Assembly (NCBI RefSeq): GCF_004208415.1 | Contig: NZ_CP035758.1 | Coordinates: 8,060,001-8,124,000 of the forward strand | Direction: 5' to 3' | Length of the DNA stretch: 64,000 nucleotides | Source: Ktedonosporobacter rubrisoli | GTDB taxonomy: Bacteria > Chloroflexota > Ktedonobacteria > Ktedonobacterales > Ktedonobacteraceae | Shown: piece after piece, positions 49,199 through 57,137 of the stretch | How positions within the stretch are numbered: position 1 is the first letter of the stretch | Layout: the number at the start of each line of letters is the position of its first letter | The notes under the pieces: generated by a model | What the model was told of the DNA's origin: nothing | What the model saw: the letters and a program-made list of their open reading frames with translations, nothing else | The model's database searches: none | Program-made: the position numbers and the translations under genes

Positions 49199-51568
49199 AT
49201 GGGCAAGATACCACAAAAAACGAAATTACTACGCGTAAATACGCTACAACATAGCAGGACAACGACTTGTAATCAATTAAAAGCTATATCATCTGCTAAG
49301 CAAAATATATCTGTATATCAAAAGCAGTCTGAGGGTTCAGAAGCTTCGCATCATACAACTGAGATTGGGCAGAAGCTAAGCGGACGACTAAAGCGCAAGC
49401 ATGTTCCACTCCTGAGCCAGATGAGCAGAGTAGAATGTGGCCTGGCTTGCCTGGCCATGGTGCTCAGCTACTATGGGCGTAAAACATCGATATCTGAGAT
49501 CCGCACTCAATGCGGGGTCGGCCGCGATGGCCTTTCCGCACTGGGCATTGTGAGGGCTGCCCGGCGCTATAAGATGAGGGTGCGGGCGGTCTCGCTCCAG
49601 CATAGCGATTTGCGCTATGTGCCCTTGCCGGCTATCGTGCATTGGGAGTTCAAGCATTTTCTCGTGGTAGAGAACTGGACCTCGAAGTTTGTCGATGTGG
49701 TGGACCCGGCGCATGGCCGTCAACGCCTGACAAGCGAAGAATTTGACGCAGGTTTTACCGGCGTGGTTATTACGCTAGAGCCTGGCACAAGTTTTGAGTA
49801 TAGTTCGGATTTCAAACGCCTGTCGTTAAGCCGCTATTTGTTCGAGCATATAAAACAAATGCCGCTGACACTGATTCAGGTATTGTTCACCTCTTTACTA
49901 TTGCAAGGATTGGGTCTGGTCCTGCCACTCTTAAACAAGGTGGTTCTGGACCAGATCATTCCTGCCGAGATGAGTAACCTGATGTTTTTACTTGGTGTCG
50001 GCATGCTCATGCTGGTGCTTTCCCAGGCGGTTACAACCCTTTTGCGTGGCCTGCTGTTGGTCTACCTGCGAGCTCGCATTGATAAACAGATGATACATGG
50101 CTTCTTCGAGCGCTTGCTAATGCTGCCGTATAGCTTTTTTCAGCAGCGCTCAAGCGGCGATCTGTTAGCGCGCGTAAATAGTAATACGATTATTCGCGAC
50201 ACTCTTAGTAGCCAGCTGATAGCCACTCTGCTGGATAGCGGTATGGTGGTACTCTATCTGTTTATCTTACTCTGGCAGTCGCTGCCCTTTGGCATAATCA
50301 CCTTAATTATTGGTTTTTTACAAATTGCCTTGCTCCTGGCTACAAAGCGTCCAATGGCCGAGTTAGCGCATCGTGAACTGGCTGCACAGGGTCGCTCTCA
50401 GGGCTATATGGCTGAGGCGCTGGTCGGCATCGCGACGCTGAAGGCGGCCGGGGTTGAAGATCGAGCTCTGGCCCGTTGGTCCAATCTGTTCTTTGAACAA
50501 CTGAATACTTCGCTGCACCGTAACTATCTCTCGACGCTTATCGATTCGGGGATGAATGCGCTGCGTACACTGGCACCGCTGGCGCTTTTATGGATGGGCA
50601 CAATGCAGGTGCTCAATCATACGATGAGCGCAGGAACTATGTTTGCCCTGAATGCGCTGGCCATTTCTTTTTTAACTCCTTTGTCCTCCCTGGTGACAAG
50701 CGGGCTTCAGCTACAGATTGTGCCTGCCCATTTTGAGCGCCTTACCGATGTGACTATGGCAGGCTTCGAGCAGGATAGAGAAAAGGTGCAATCTCCTCCA
50801 CGCCTGAGCGGCCATATTTGCCTGCGCAACGTTAGCTTTCAGTACGATCAGCAGGCCCCAAAGATTTTGCAGAATATCAACCTGGAGATTAAGGCCGGCC
50901 AGAAAGTGGCCCTTGTTGGCCGCACGGGCTCTGGTAAAAGCACCCTGGGGAAATTGCTTCTTGGCCTCTATATGCCGACCGAGGGCGAGATTCTCTATGA
51001 TGGCATTCCTTTGCAGAATATGAACTATCAGGAAGTTCGCCAGCAGTTTGGGGTGGTAATGCAGGACAATGTTATTTTCAGCGGCTCGATATTACAGAAT
51101 GTTACGCTCAGTGATCCCGAGGCAAAGGTAGATCGCGTTACGCACGCTACCCGCATTGCTGGAATCCACGAAGATATTATGAAGATGCCGATGGGCTATG
51201 AAACGTTTGTCTCGGAGGGCGGCAGTGCGCTCTCGGGTGGGCAGCGGCAGCGGGTGGCAATTGCTCGCGCTATTGTCCATAATCCGGTGATCCTTCTGCT
51301 CGACGAGGCGACCAGCCATCTTGATGTGATTACTGAGCACAAGGTAGAGCAGCAACTGGCCACTCTATCCTGCACGCAGATCATTATTGCCCACCGCTTA
51401 AGTACGATTCGCGATGCCGATGTGATTATCGTTATCGATCGTGGAACCATTGTTGAGAAGGGTTCACACGAGGAACTGATGCGCTTAAATGGCTATTATA
51501 CCCGCCTTATGCAGCATCAGCATGCCGAGAAGGGGCCACAAGAATTTGACGCCCCGGCTAATAGCTAG
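49199..51568 (+). CDS. Peptidase-containing ABC exporter (C39 protease, LanT type)
   Basis: 789 residues. After a 65-residue extension comes the C39 Cys protease domain with Cys80 (RVECGLACLAMVLSYY), His in HWEFKHFLVVE and Asp in DVVDPAHG. It cleaves leader peptides after a double-Gly motif. A six-helix transmembrane domain (about 210-490) and an ATPase domain follow: Walker A GRTGSGKST, signature ALSGGQRQR, Walker B VILLLDEATSHLD, switch AHRLST. It removes the leader and exports the mature peptide. The five precursors downstream all carry a GAHGG site that fits this enzyme. Confidence 0.96.
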   Translation: MGKIPQKTKLLRVNTLQHSRTTTCNQLKAISSAKQNISVYQKQSEGSEASHHTTEIGQKLSGRLKRKHVPLLSQMSRVECGLACLAMVLSYYGRKTSISEIRTQCGVGRDGLSALGIVRAARRYKMRVRAVSLQHSDLRYVPLPAIVHWEFKHFLVVENWTSKFVDVVDPAHGRQRLTSEEFDAGFTGVVITLEPGTSFEYSSDFKRLSLSRYLFEHIKQMPLTLIQVLFTSLLLQGLGLVLPLLNKVVLDQIIPAEMSNLMFLLGVGMLMLVLSQAVTTLLRGLLLVYLRARIDKQMIHGFFERLLMLPYSFFQQRSSGDLLARVNSNTIIRDTLSSQLIATLLDSGMVVLYLFILLWQSLPFGIITLIIGFLQIALLLATKRPMAELAHRELAAQGRSQGYMAEALVGIATLKAAGVEDRALARWSNLFFEQLNTSLHRNYLSTLIDSGMNALRTLAPLALLWMGTMQVLNHTMSAGTMFALNALAISFLTPLSSLVTSGLQLQIVPAHFERLTDVTMAGFEQDREKVQSPPRLSGHICLRNVSFQYDQQAPKILQNINLEIKAGQKVALVGRTGSGKSTLGKLLLGLYMPTEGEILYDGIPLQNMNYQEVRQQFGVVMQDNVIFSGSILQNVTLSDPEAKVDRVTHATRIAGIHEDIMKMPMGYETFVSEGGSALSGGQRQRVAIARAIVHNPVILLLDEATSHLDVITEHKVEQQLATLSCTQIIIAHRLSTIRDADVIIVIDRGTIVEKGSHEELMRLNGYYTRLMQHQHAEKGPQEFDAPANS

Positions 51569-51581
51569 TCGACAGTATGTA

Positions 51582-51609
51582 TTGACATAAGGTCGACGTT
51601 TATTATTGG
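51582..51609 (+). promoter_or_regulatory. Possible promoter before the lanA array
   Basis: TTGACA at 51582-51587 with a 16-nt spacer to a poor TATTGG. GTCGAC occurs twice (51569-51574 and 51592-51597), bracketing the -35, which could be an operator. A dedicated promoter would let the precursors be expressed more strongly than the exporter. Confidence 0.4.
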
Positions 51610-51701
51610 GCATTCCGGCCTGAGCATAGCCCTGGCTATGAGCAGTCCGTTGCCATAGATTTACCAAAGATAGTACGTTGAAATTGAAAGGAAACAAGCA
51701 C

Positions 51702-51947
51702 ATGAAGTTTGATATCGTTCGCGCATGGAAAGATGAGAGCTATCGTGAGAGCCTGAGCGAGGAAGAGCGCGCGCTTCTTCCGGAGAATCCCGCAGGCGTT
51801 GAGCTGAGCGAGAGCAGCCTGGAAACCGTCTATGGTGCCCATGGTGGCAGCAACGCTGGTGGTCAGCAGACCTACAACCTGCTGCTCGCTTGTAATTCTG
51901 TTGCTATCCTGGCTGGCGCACAGTGTAACAACGGCAGCAACGATTAA
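51702..51947 (+). CDS. Class II lanthipeptide precursor LanA1 (mersacidin-type leader)
   Basis: 81 residues. A 49-residue leader (start MKFDIVRAWKDESYRESLSE, with PENPAGVELSE and ending ETVYGAHGG) precedes a 32-residue core. The leader is the mersacidin/lichenicidin type recognised by LanM, and GG is the C39 cleavage site. The core has Thr8 and Cys15, then Ser17 and Cys26, and ends CNNGSND. LanM should dehydrate Ser/Thr and cyclise onto Cys. RBS AAAGGAAA lies 7 nt before the ATG. An in-frame ATG at 51678 lies upstream of this RBS and is not the start. Confidence 0.93.
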   Translation: MKFDIVRAWKDESYRESLSEEERALLPENPAGVELSESSLETVYGAHGGSNAGGQQTYNLLLACNSVAILAGAQCNNGSND

Positions 51948-51969
51948 TAGTTCACTTGAACTATTTGGG

Positions 51970-51996
51970 GTCAGGCATACGTTGGGTGTGTCTGAC
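51970..51996 (+). other. Intergenic hairpin 1 (lanA1-lanA2)
   Basis: GTCAGGCATAC pairs with GTGTGTCTGAC (two G-T) around a 5-nt loop. No T tract. Confidence 0.6.
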
Positions 51997-52044
51997 TCCT
52001 GACATAGATGAAAAACATAGTCAAAGAGAAAAGGAAACAAGCAC

Positions 52045-52287
52045 ATGAAGTTTGATATCGTTCGCGCATGGAAAGACGAGAGCTATCGTGAGAGCCTGAG
52101 CGAGGAAGAGCGCGCGCTTCTTCCGGAGAATCCTGCAGGCGTTGAGCTGAGCGAGAGCAGCCTGGAAACCGTCTATGGTGCCCATGGTGGCAATAGCGGC
52201 GGCCAGCAGACCTACAACCTGCTTGCAATCTGTAACTCCCTGGCTGTCCTGGCCGGAGCGCAGTGTAACAACGGCAGCAACGGTTAA
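52045..52287 (+). CDS. Class II lanthipeptide precursor LanA2
   Basis: 80 residues. The leader is identical in protein sequence to LanA1. The core is 31 residues and begins NSGGQQTYNLLAIC, then NSLAVLAGAQC. Ser/Thr-x6-Cys and Ser-x8-Cys spacings are kept. A second Gly-Gly lies within the core at positions 3-4, so trimming there is also conceivable. Same RBS as its neighbours. Confidence 0.93.
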   Translation: MKFDIVRAWKDESYRESLSEEERALLPENPAGVELSESSLETVYGAHGGNSGGQQTYNLLAICNSLAVLAGAQCNNGSNG

Positions 52288-52308
52288 GAATTCGCACAAA
52301 CTGAGTGG

Positions 52309-52335
52309 GTCAGGCATACGTTGGGTATGCCTGAC
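52309..52335 (+). other. Intergenic hairpin 2 (lanA2-lanA3)
   Basis: Perfect 11-bp stem GTCAGGCATAC/GTATGCCTGAC with a 5-nt loop. No T tract. Confidence 0.65.
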
Positions 52336-52383
52336 TCCTGATATAGAAGAGAAAGACATTCGAAGAGAAAAGGAAACAAGCAC

Positions 52384-52626
52384 ATGAAGTTTGATATCGT
52401 TCGCGCATGGAAAGATGAGAGCTATCGTGAGAGCCTGAGCGAGGAAGAGCGCGCGCTTCTTCCGGAGAATCCTGCAGGCGTCGAGCTGAGCGAGAGCAGC
52501 CTGGAAACCGTCTATGGTGCCCATGGTGGCAATAGCGGCGGCCAGCAGACATTTAACGCACTGGCAATCTGTAACTCCCTGGTAATTCTCGCTGGAGCAC
52601 AGTGTAACAACGGCAGCAACGATTAA
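52384..52626 (+). CDS. Class II lanthipeptide precursor LanA3
   Basis: 80 residues. Same leader; core starts NSGGQQTFNALAIC, then NSLVILAGAQC and ends NGSND. Compared with LanA2 the changes are conservative hydrophobic swaps (Y/F, L/A, AV/VI), and the ring-forming positions are untouched. Confidence 0.93.
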   Translation: MKFDIVRAWKDESYRESLSEEERALLPENPAGVELSESSLETVYGAHGGNSGGQQTFNALAICNSLVILAGAQCNNGSND

Positions 52627-52650
52627 TAGATCGAACAAACCACTTAGGGC

Positions 52651-52670
52651 GGGCACATTTCATGCGTGCC
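52651..52670 (+). other. Intergenic hairpin 3 (lanA3-lanA4), weaker
   Basis: GGCAC with GTGCC around an 8-10-nt loop, flanked by short GGG/CCC complementarity. A decayed form of the hairpin seen in the other gaps. Confidence 0.4.
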
Positions 52671-52724
52671 TAACCCCCGATGTAGAAGAGAAAAACATAG
52701 TCAAAGAGAAAAGGAAACAAGCAC

Positions 52725-52967
52725 ATGAAGTTTGATATCGTTCGCGCATGGAAAGATGAGAGCTATCGTGAGAGCCTGAGCGAGGAAGAGCGCGCGCTTC
52801 TTCCGGAGAATCCTGCAGGCGTCGAGCTGAGCGAGAGCAGCCTGGAAACCGTCTATGGTGCCCATGGTGGCAATAGCGGCGGCCAGCAGACATTTAACCT
52901 GCTCCTGGCTTGTAACTCTGTAGCCGTTCTGGCCGGAGCACAGTGTAACAACGGCAGCAACGGTTAA
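52725..52967 (+). CDS. Class II lanthipeptide precursor LanA4
   Basis: 80 residues. Same leader; core NSGGQQTFNLLLAC, then NSVAVLAGAQC and NGSNG. It combines features of LanA1 (LLLACNSV) and LanA3 (QQTF), which suggests recombination between copies. Confidence 0.93.
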   Translation: MKFDIVRAWKDESYRESLSEEERALLPENPAGVELSESSLETVYGAHGGNSGGQQTFNLLLACNSVAVLAGAQCNNGSNG

Positions 52968-52986
52968 TATTCGACCGGGCTTGTTG

Positions 52987-53017
52987 GAGTCGGGCGCATT
53001 TCACATGTGCCTGACTC
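52987..53017 (+). other. Intergenic hairpin 4 (lanA4-lanA5)
   Basis: 13-bp stem GAGTCGGGCGCAT/ATGTGCCTGACTC with two G-T pairs. No T tract. Confidence 0.6.
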
Positions 53018-53047
53018 CTGATATAGAAGAGAAAAGGAAACAAGCAC

Positions 53048-53287
53048 GTGAAGTTTGATATCGTTCGCGCATGGAAAGACGAGAGCTATCGCGAGAGCCT
53101 GAGCGAGGAAGAGCGCGCGCTTCTTCCGGAGAATCCTGCAGGCGTCGAGCTGAGCGAGAGCAGCCTGGAAACCGTCTATGGCGCTCATGGTGGCAGCGCA
53201 GGCCAACAGTCGTATAACGCAATTTTGATCTGTAACACTCTGGCCATTCTCGCCGCAGCACAGTGCAACAATGGTAGCAATCAGTAA
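53048..53287 (+). CDS. Class II lanthipeptide precursor LanA5, GTG start, most diverged core
   Basis: 79 residues from GTG; the RBS and following codons match the ATG starts of the other copies. The leader is identical to GAHGG. The core is SAGQQSYNAILIC, then NTLAILAAAQC and NGSNQ. Here Thr8/Ser17 of the other cores are Ser/Thr, so the putative ring positions alternate Ser and Thr while staying hydroxylated. It lacks the internal Gly-Gly, which supports cleavage after GAHGG. The GTG may lower its dose. Confidence 0.92.
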   Translation: MKFDIVRAWKDESYRESLSEEERALLPENPAGVELSESSLETVYGAHGGSAGQQSYNAILICNTLAILAAAQCNNGSNQ

Positions 53288-53345
53288 TAGCTCACCTGAA
53301 CTATTTATAGGCAAGCATGCTGTTATTGTGTTTTGTCTATAACAA

Positions 53346-53389
53346 ATATAGGCCAGGATACTGCGGTTTATTTCCTGGCCTATATTTTG
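53346..53389 (+). terminator. Terminator after the lanA array
   Basis: ATATAGGCCAGGA pairs with TCCTGGCCTATAT (13 bp) around a ~14-nt loop, followed by TTT. It separates the precursor array from lanM; partial read-through would give a low enzyme-to-precursor ratio. Confidence 0.8.
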
Positions 53390-53744
53390 TCGTTGTTGGA
53401 TTTTAAAATAGCTTTTCGCTGCAGATAACAAGCTTATGCGGCTATATCCCCGAGCTCCATAGCATGGAACTAATACGACTCCTACCGGGGCAGCTCCCTG
53501 GTTTCCAGCTTGCAAGTGACATTTTCAAGCTTTGAAAGCAAGTTTCGATCCAGGTTCAGGCCATCACCTTTGGCTGCTAAATAAGGCTCGGGCGAGGAGA
53601 ACCAGTTCGGTACCGAATTGCTCTCTATATACGAGGACGAGGGCTATTTCACCCACCTGGCAAGAGGAAGCCATTCAAAGAGAAAAAGGAGGAGCGGGAA
53701 GGACGCTGCTTCCCAGAAAGGGAGAGGTCCCACGCCGCGATTTT

Positions 53745-56700
53745 ATGAAAGAGATATCAGCTAAGACAAGTAACATAGTCAAGGAATATAAACAAAGTGC
53801 GGCGTGGTATCGGGCTCTGACTCTTACTGAGCGCCTTGCCGGGTTTCAGGACCACCTGAGCTCTAATCGTGCACATTCTGAAACCGCTATCCAGAAGCTT
53901 AAACGCTGGCAGGAACAGGAGCCTTTTAGCCAAAATCTGCCCTTCTCACGGCGCCTGGCTCTAGATAATCTCAGCGAAGATACTTTGCTTACGCTCCTGA
54001 GCGAGCCTGCCGAAGCGCTACAGGTGCGTATTGAAACGCCTCCTTCCTGGCTGCAAGAATTGTTTGCTGCTTTTGAGGAAGAGGCCATTACTGATATTTT
54101 CGTGCCATTAGCAGAGATTACGGATCAGACCTCGCGCGCTTTCTTGTCAGCTCTTGAGCCACTCTTCAAGCGCGGACTTGCACGCTTAGAGCTTGGTATA
54201 GAGACGCTCGTGGCTAGCTATCCTCACCTCCCAATTGATAGACAAACCATCGTTCCGTTGCTTTTTAAGCATGGTGCCGGTGTCGTGCTTCCCATTGTTA
54301 GCCGAACGTTTGTGCTGGAATTGAACGTTGCCCGTGTGCAAGGACGTTTGCAGGGCGAAACTCCTGAGCAGCGCTTTCACGACTTCTTCCAGCAGATGCA
54401 GCAGCCCGAAAATATCCTTGCGCTGCTCATGGAATATCCGGTATTGGCTCGTTGCGTGATGGAGGCTATTGAGAATTGGGTCAACTGTGATCTACTGTTT
54501 TTAGCGCGCCTGGGTGCTGATTGGGAGCAGATCCGCAACATGTTTGCCGGTGGCAACGATCCCGGTGTGCTTGTAGAGGCCAGCAGCGGCGCTGGCGATA
54601 TGCACAGAGGAGGGCAGAGCGTGTCCCTTCTTACCTGGAGCTCAGGCTTTCGACTGGTCTATAAGCCACGTTCTCTGGCCGTCGATCTCCATTTTCAGGA
54701 GCTGCTGCTCTGGTTGAATGGGTGTGGCTTTCAGCCGGCTTTCCGCACGCTTAAGATCCTGAAAAGGGAATTACATGGATGGTGCGAATTTGTCTCGGCC
54801 CAGAGCTGTAATTCAGCTGAGGAGATTGCGCGCTTTTACCAACGGCAGGGCGGTTATCTGGCAATTCTCTACATCTTGGAGGCCGCTGATTTTCATGCCG
54901 AGAATTTGATAGCCGCTGGCGAGTATCCTATGCTTATCGATCTGGAAGGGCTATTTCAACCACGGCCTGAAGTGTCAGCAGATGTACAGGGCTACTATGG
55001 CAACGACGCAATTGGACATTCTGTGTTGCGAGCCGATTTCCTGCCGCGACGAAACTGGTCAAGCGAAGAGGCGGCGGGCATAGATTTCAGCGGCTTAGGG
55101 GGCCAGGCGGGTCAAGTTGTGCCGGTGCCGGCACCTGCCTGGAAGGCTATGGGTAGCGATCAGATGTATCGTGGACAGACGCAGATCGAGCTAAAGCTGG
55201 GGAAAAACCGTCCTCGCCTGCACGATCAGGATGTTGACACTGTGGATTATCGCGAGGATGTTGTGACAGGTTTCACCAATGTCTATCGCCTGTTTTTGCG
55301 CTATCGCCAGGAACTGCAGAATATCCTCTTACCGCGCTTTGCCAATGATGAGACACGCGCCTTGTTGCGTCCATCGCAGCTCTATGCTCTCCTGGTAGAT
55401 GCTAGCCTGCATCCTAATATGCTGCGCGATGGGCTTGATCGCGCGCGCCTCTTTGATCGTCTGTGGATGGGCGTTGAGGTGCAACCGGGCTTGAGCAGGG
55501 CCATCCAGGCGGAGCGTGCGGATATGGAGATCGGGGATATCCCGGTATTTACTACCTGCCCAGGCACGCGCGATCTCTTTACTGCGTATGGCGAATGCAT
55601 CCCGGCGTTTTTTAAGGAGGCCAGCATAGAGCTGGTTCGTACCCGCATTCAGCAGCTCGATGAGCGGGATCTAGAGCGGCAGATCTGGATTATTCAAGCA
55701 TCTTTTACCAGTATGATGCTTGGCGGTATGCCCAAAAGCAAGCTCCAATTACAGCCCTCGCAAACCAGGGCTACCTATGAGCGATTGCTTGCGGAGGCGC
55801 GCGCCATCGGCGATCGCTTGCAGATGCTGGCAATTTCCCACGAGGATACTGTGGGCTGGCTGGGTATTACGCATTTCAGGGAGCGTGAATGGCAGTTAAT
55901 GCCAACCGACACGGATCTCTATAGCGGGCTTTCGGGCATTATCCTCTTCCTTGCCTACCTGGGCTCGCTGACTGGTGAGAAGCAATATACTTCTCTGGCG
56001 CGTAAGGCCTTACAAAGCGCTCGTAACCAGATCAGAGTACGTAAGGTCCGTGAGCAGTGGGGGTGCATCGGCGCCTTTGATGGCCTTAGCGGGTTTATCT
56101 ATCTGCTCTCTCATCTAGGGGCGCTCTGGCATGAGCCGGAGCTCTACCGGGAGGCCGAGGAGATTTGCGCGGCGTTGCCGGATTTGATTGACGCCGATGA
56201 GTTCCTTGATGTCATCGCCGGGTCCGCTGGCTGTATTGCTGCCCTTCTCAGCTTATACGCCGTGGCTCCTTCTGCTTCAATCCTGGAGCTGGCGCTCAAG
56301 TGCGGCGATCGCCTGCTTGCTCATATCAGTACGATGCCCTCAGGGATTGGCTGGTGCTTACAGCAGGAGAAAGTGCCGCTGACTGGCCTTGCCCATGGGA
56401 ATGCGGGAATCGCCTTGAGCTTGCTGCGCCTGGCTGCGGTGAGCAAGGAAGAGCGCTTCCGCGAGGCTGCCGTGGCGGCCCTGGAATATGAGCGTAGCCT
56501 CTTTTCCGAAGAATTGCAGTGCTGGCCCGATCTGCGCGGAGAGGGATTAGATACATATACTGAGCAAAACTATATGGTGGCCTGGTGCCATGGCGCGGTC
56601 GGCATCGGGCTGACGCGCCTGGCAATGTTAAGACATTTGCAGGATGCCGCTCTCCATGCTGAAATAGATGCAGCGTTCAAGACCACCCTGGCCCATGGCT

Positions 56701-56987
56701 TTGGGCGAAATCACTCGCTCTGCCACGGCGATATGGGGAATCTGGAATTAATCCAGGAGGCGGCGAGACAATTGCCCGATCCCTATTATGCAGAGCAGTT
56801 TAAGCGCCTTGTGCCGATGCTGCTGGATAGTATGAGCGGGAATAAGTGGTTAAGCGGCATCCCTCTTGGCGTGGAGGCTCCGGGCTTGATGGTAGGCCTG
56901 GCCGGGACCGGCTATGCGCTACTGCGCCTGGCTGCTGCGGAGCGGGTGCCATCAGTACTTGTGCTGGACCCGCCAATCCAAGCTTAG
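53745..56987 (+). CDS. Class II lanthipeptide synthetase LanM
   Basis: 1080 residues from the ATG at 53745; an in-frame ATG at 53532 would add 71 residues unlike the family. The N-terminal dehydratase domain (about 1-640) includes HRGGQSVSLLTWSSGFRLVY and ADFHAENLIAAG, and a kinase-like fold phosphorylates Ser/Thr before elimination. The C-terminal LanC-type cyclase (about 720-1075) carries the zinc ligands in AWCHGAVG (near 946) and LCHGDMGN (near 992), plus GLAHGNAGIA. It dehydrates and cyclises the five LanA cores. The region 53530-53744 is a leader with an AAGGAGGAG not tightly placed before a start, so the exact start is uncertain. Confidence 0.94.
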   Translation: MKEISAKTSNIVKEYKQSAAWYRALTLTERLAGFQDHLSSNRAHSETAIQKLKRWQEQEPFSQNLPFSRRLALDNLSEDTLLTLLSEPAEALQVRIETPPSWLQELFAAFEEEAITDIFVPLAEITDQTSRAFLSALEPLFKRGLARLELGIETLVASYPHLPIDRQTIVPLLFKHGAGVVLPIVSRTFVLELNVARVQGRLQGETPEQRFHDFFQQMQQPENILALLMEYPVLARCVMEAIENWVNCDLLFLARLGADWEQIRNMFAGGNDPGVLVEASSGAGDMHRGGQSVSLLTWSSGFRLVYKPRSLAVDLHFQELLLWLNGCGFQPAFRTLKILKRELHGWCEFVSAQSCNSAEEIARFYQRQGGYLAILYILEAADFHAENLIAAGEYPMLIDLEGLFQPRPEVSADVQGYYGNDAIGHSVLRADFLPRRNWSSEEAAGIDFSGLGGQAGQVVPVPAPAWKAMGSDQMYRGQTQIELKLGKNRPRLHDQDVDTVDYREDVVTGFTNVYRLFLRYRQELQNILLPRFANDETRALLRPSQLYALLVDASLHPNMLRDGLDRARLFDRLWMGVEVQPGLSRAIQAERADMEIGDIPVFTTCPGTRDLFTAYGECIPAFFKEASIELVRTRIQQLDERDLERQIWIIQASFTSMMLGGMPKSKLQLQPSQTRATYERLLAEARAIGDRLQMLAISHEDTVGWLGITHFREREWQLMPTDTDLYSGLSGIILFLAYLGSLTGEKQYTSLARKALQSARNQIRVRKVREQWGCIGAFDGLSGFIYLLSHLGALWHEPELYREAEEICAALPDLIDADEFLDVIAGSAGCIAALLSLYAVAPSASILELALKCGDRLLAHISTMPSGIGWCLQQEKVPLTGLAHGNAGIALSLLRLAAVSKEERFREAAVAALEYERSLFSEELQCWPDLRGEGLDTYTEQNYMVAWCHGAVGIGLTRLAMLRHLQDAALHAEIDAAFKTTLAHGFGRNHSLCHGDMGNLELIQEAARQLPDPYYAEQFKRLVPMLLDSMSGNKWLSGIPLGVEAPGLMVGLAGTGYALLRLAAAERVPSVLVLDPPIQA

Positions 56988-57002
56988 CTCGGCAAGATAA
57001 AA

Positions 57003-57034
57003 GGAACCCACACTACCCCTGTAGTGTGGGCTCC
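57003..57034 (+). terminator. Hairpin after lanM
   Basis: 14-bp imperfect stem GGAACCCACACTAC/GTAGTGTGGGCTCC with a 4-nt loop and no T run. It ends the lanthipeptide operon before the convergent MFS gene. Confidence 0.6.
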
Positions 57035-57137
57035 CAAGGTGGCAATGCAGAACGGAGATGACCCGTTAAGCTGTACGAGAAGGACGTTGTATGGTTGTAT
57101 GTCTGGATATTCTGGCCTATGATCCAAGAGAGAAGGA

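Larger units (their letters stand above)
51690..53290 (+). repeat. Five-fold tandem duplication of the lanA unit
   Basis: Units start at 51702, 52045, 52384, 52725 and 53048, with periods of 343, 339, 341 and 323 nt. Each contains an RBS region, a nearly invariant leader-coding part, a variable core and a hairpin. The near identity of the leader DNA against variable cores indicates recent duplication or gene conversion. Confidence 0.9.

Noticed and set aside
52021..52656. 211-residue reverse-strand frame across two lanA units, with repeats
   Set aside because: Repeated because the lanA units are repeated; the forward precursors have RBS, leader and C39 site.
53532..53744. N-terminal extension of LanM from the upstream ATG
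   Set aside because: The 71 residues have no similarity to LanM N-termini and no RBS at 53532; treated as leader DNA.
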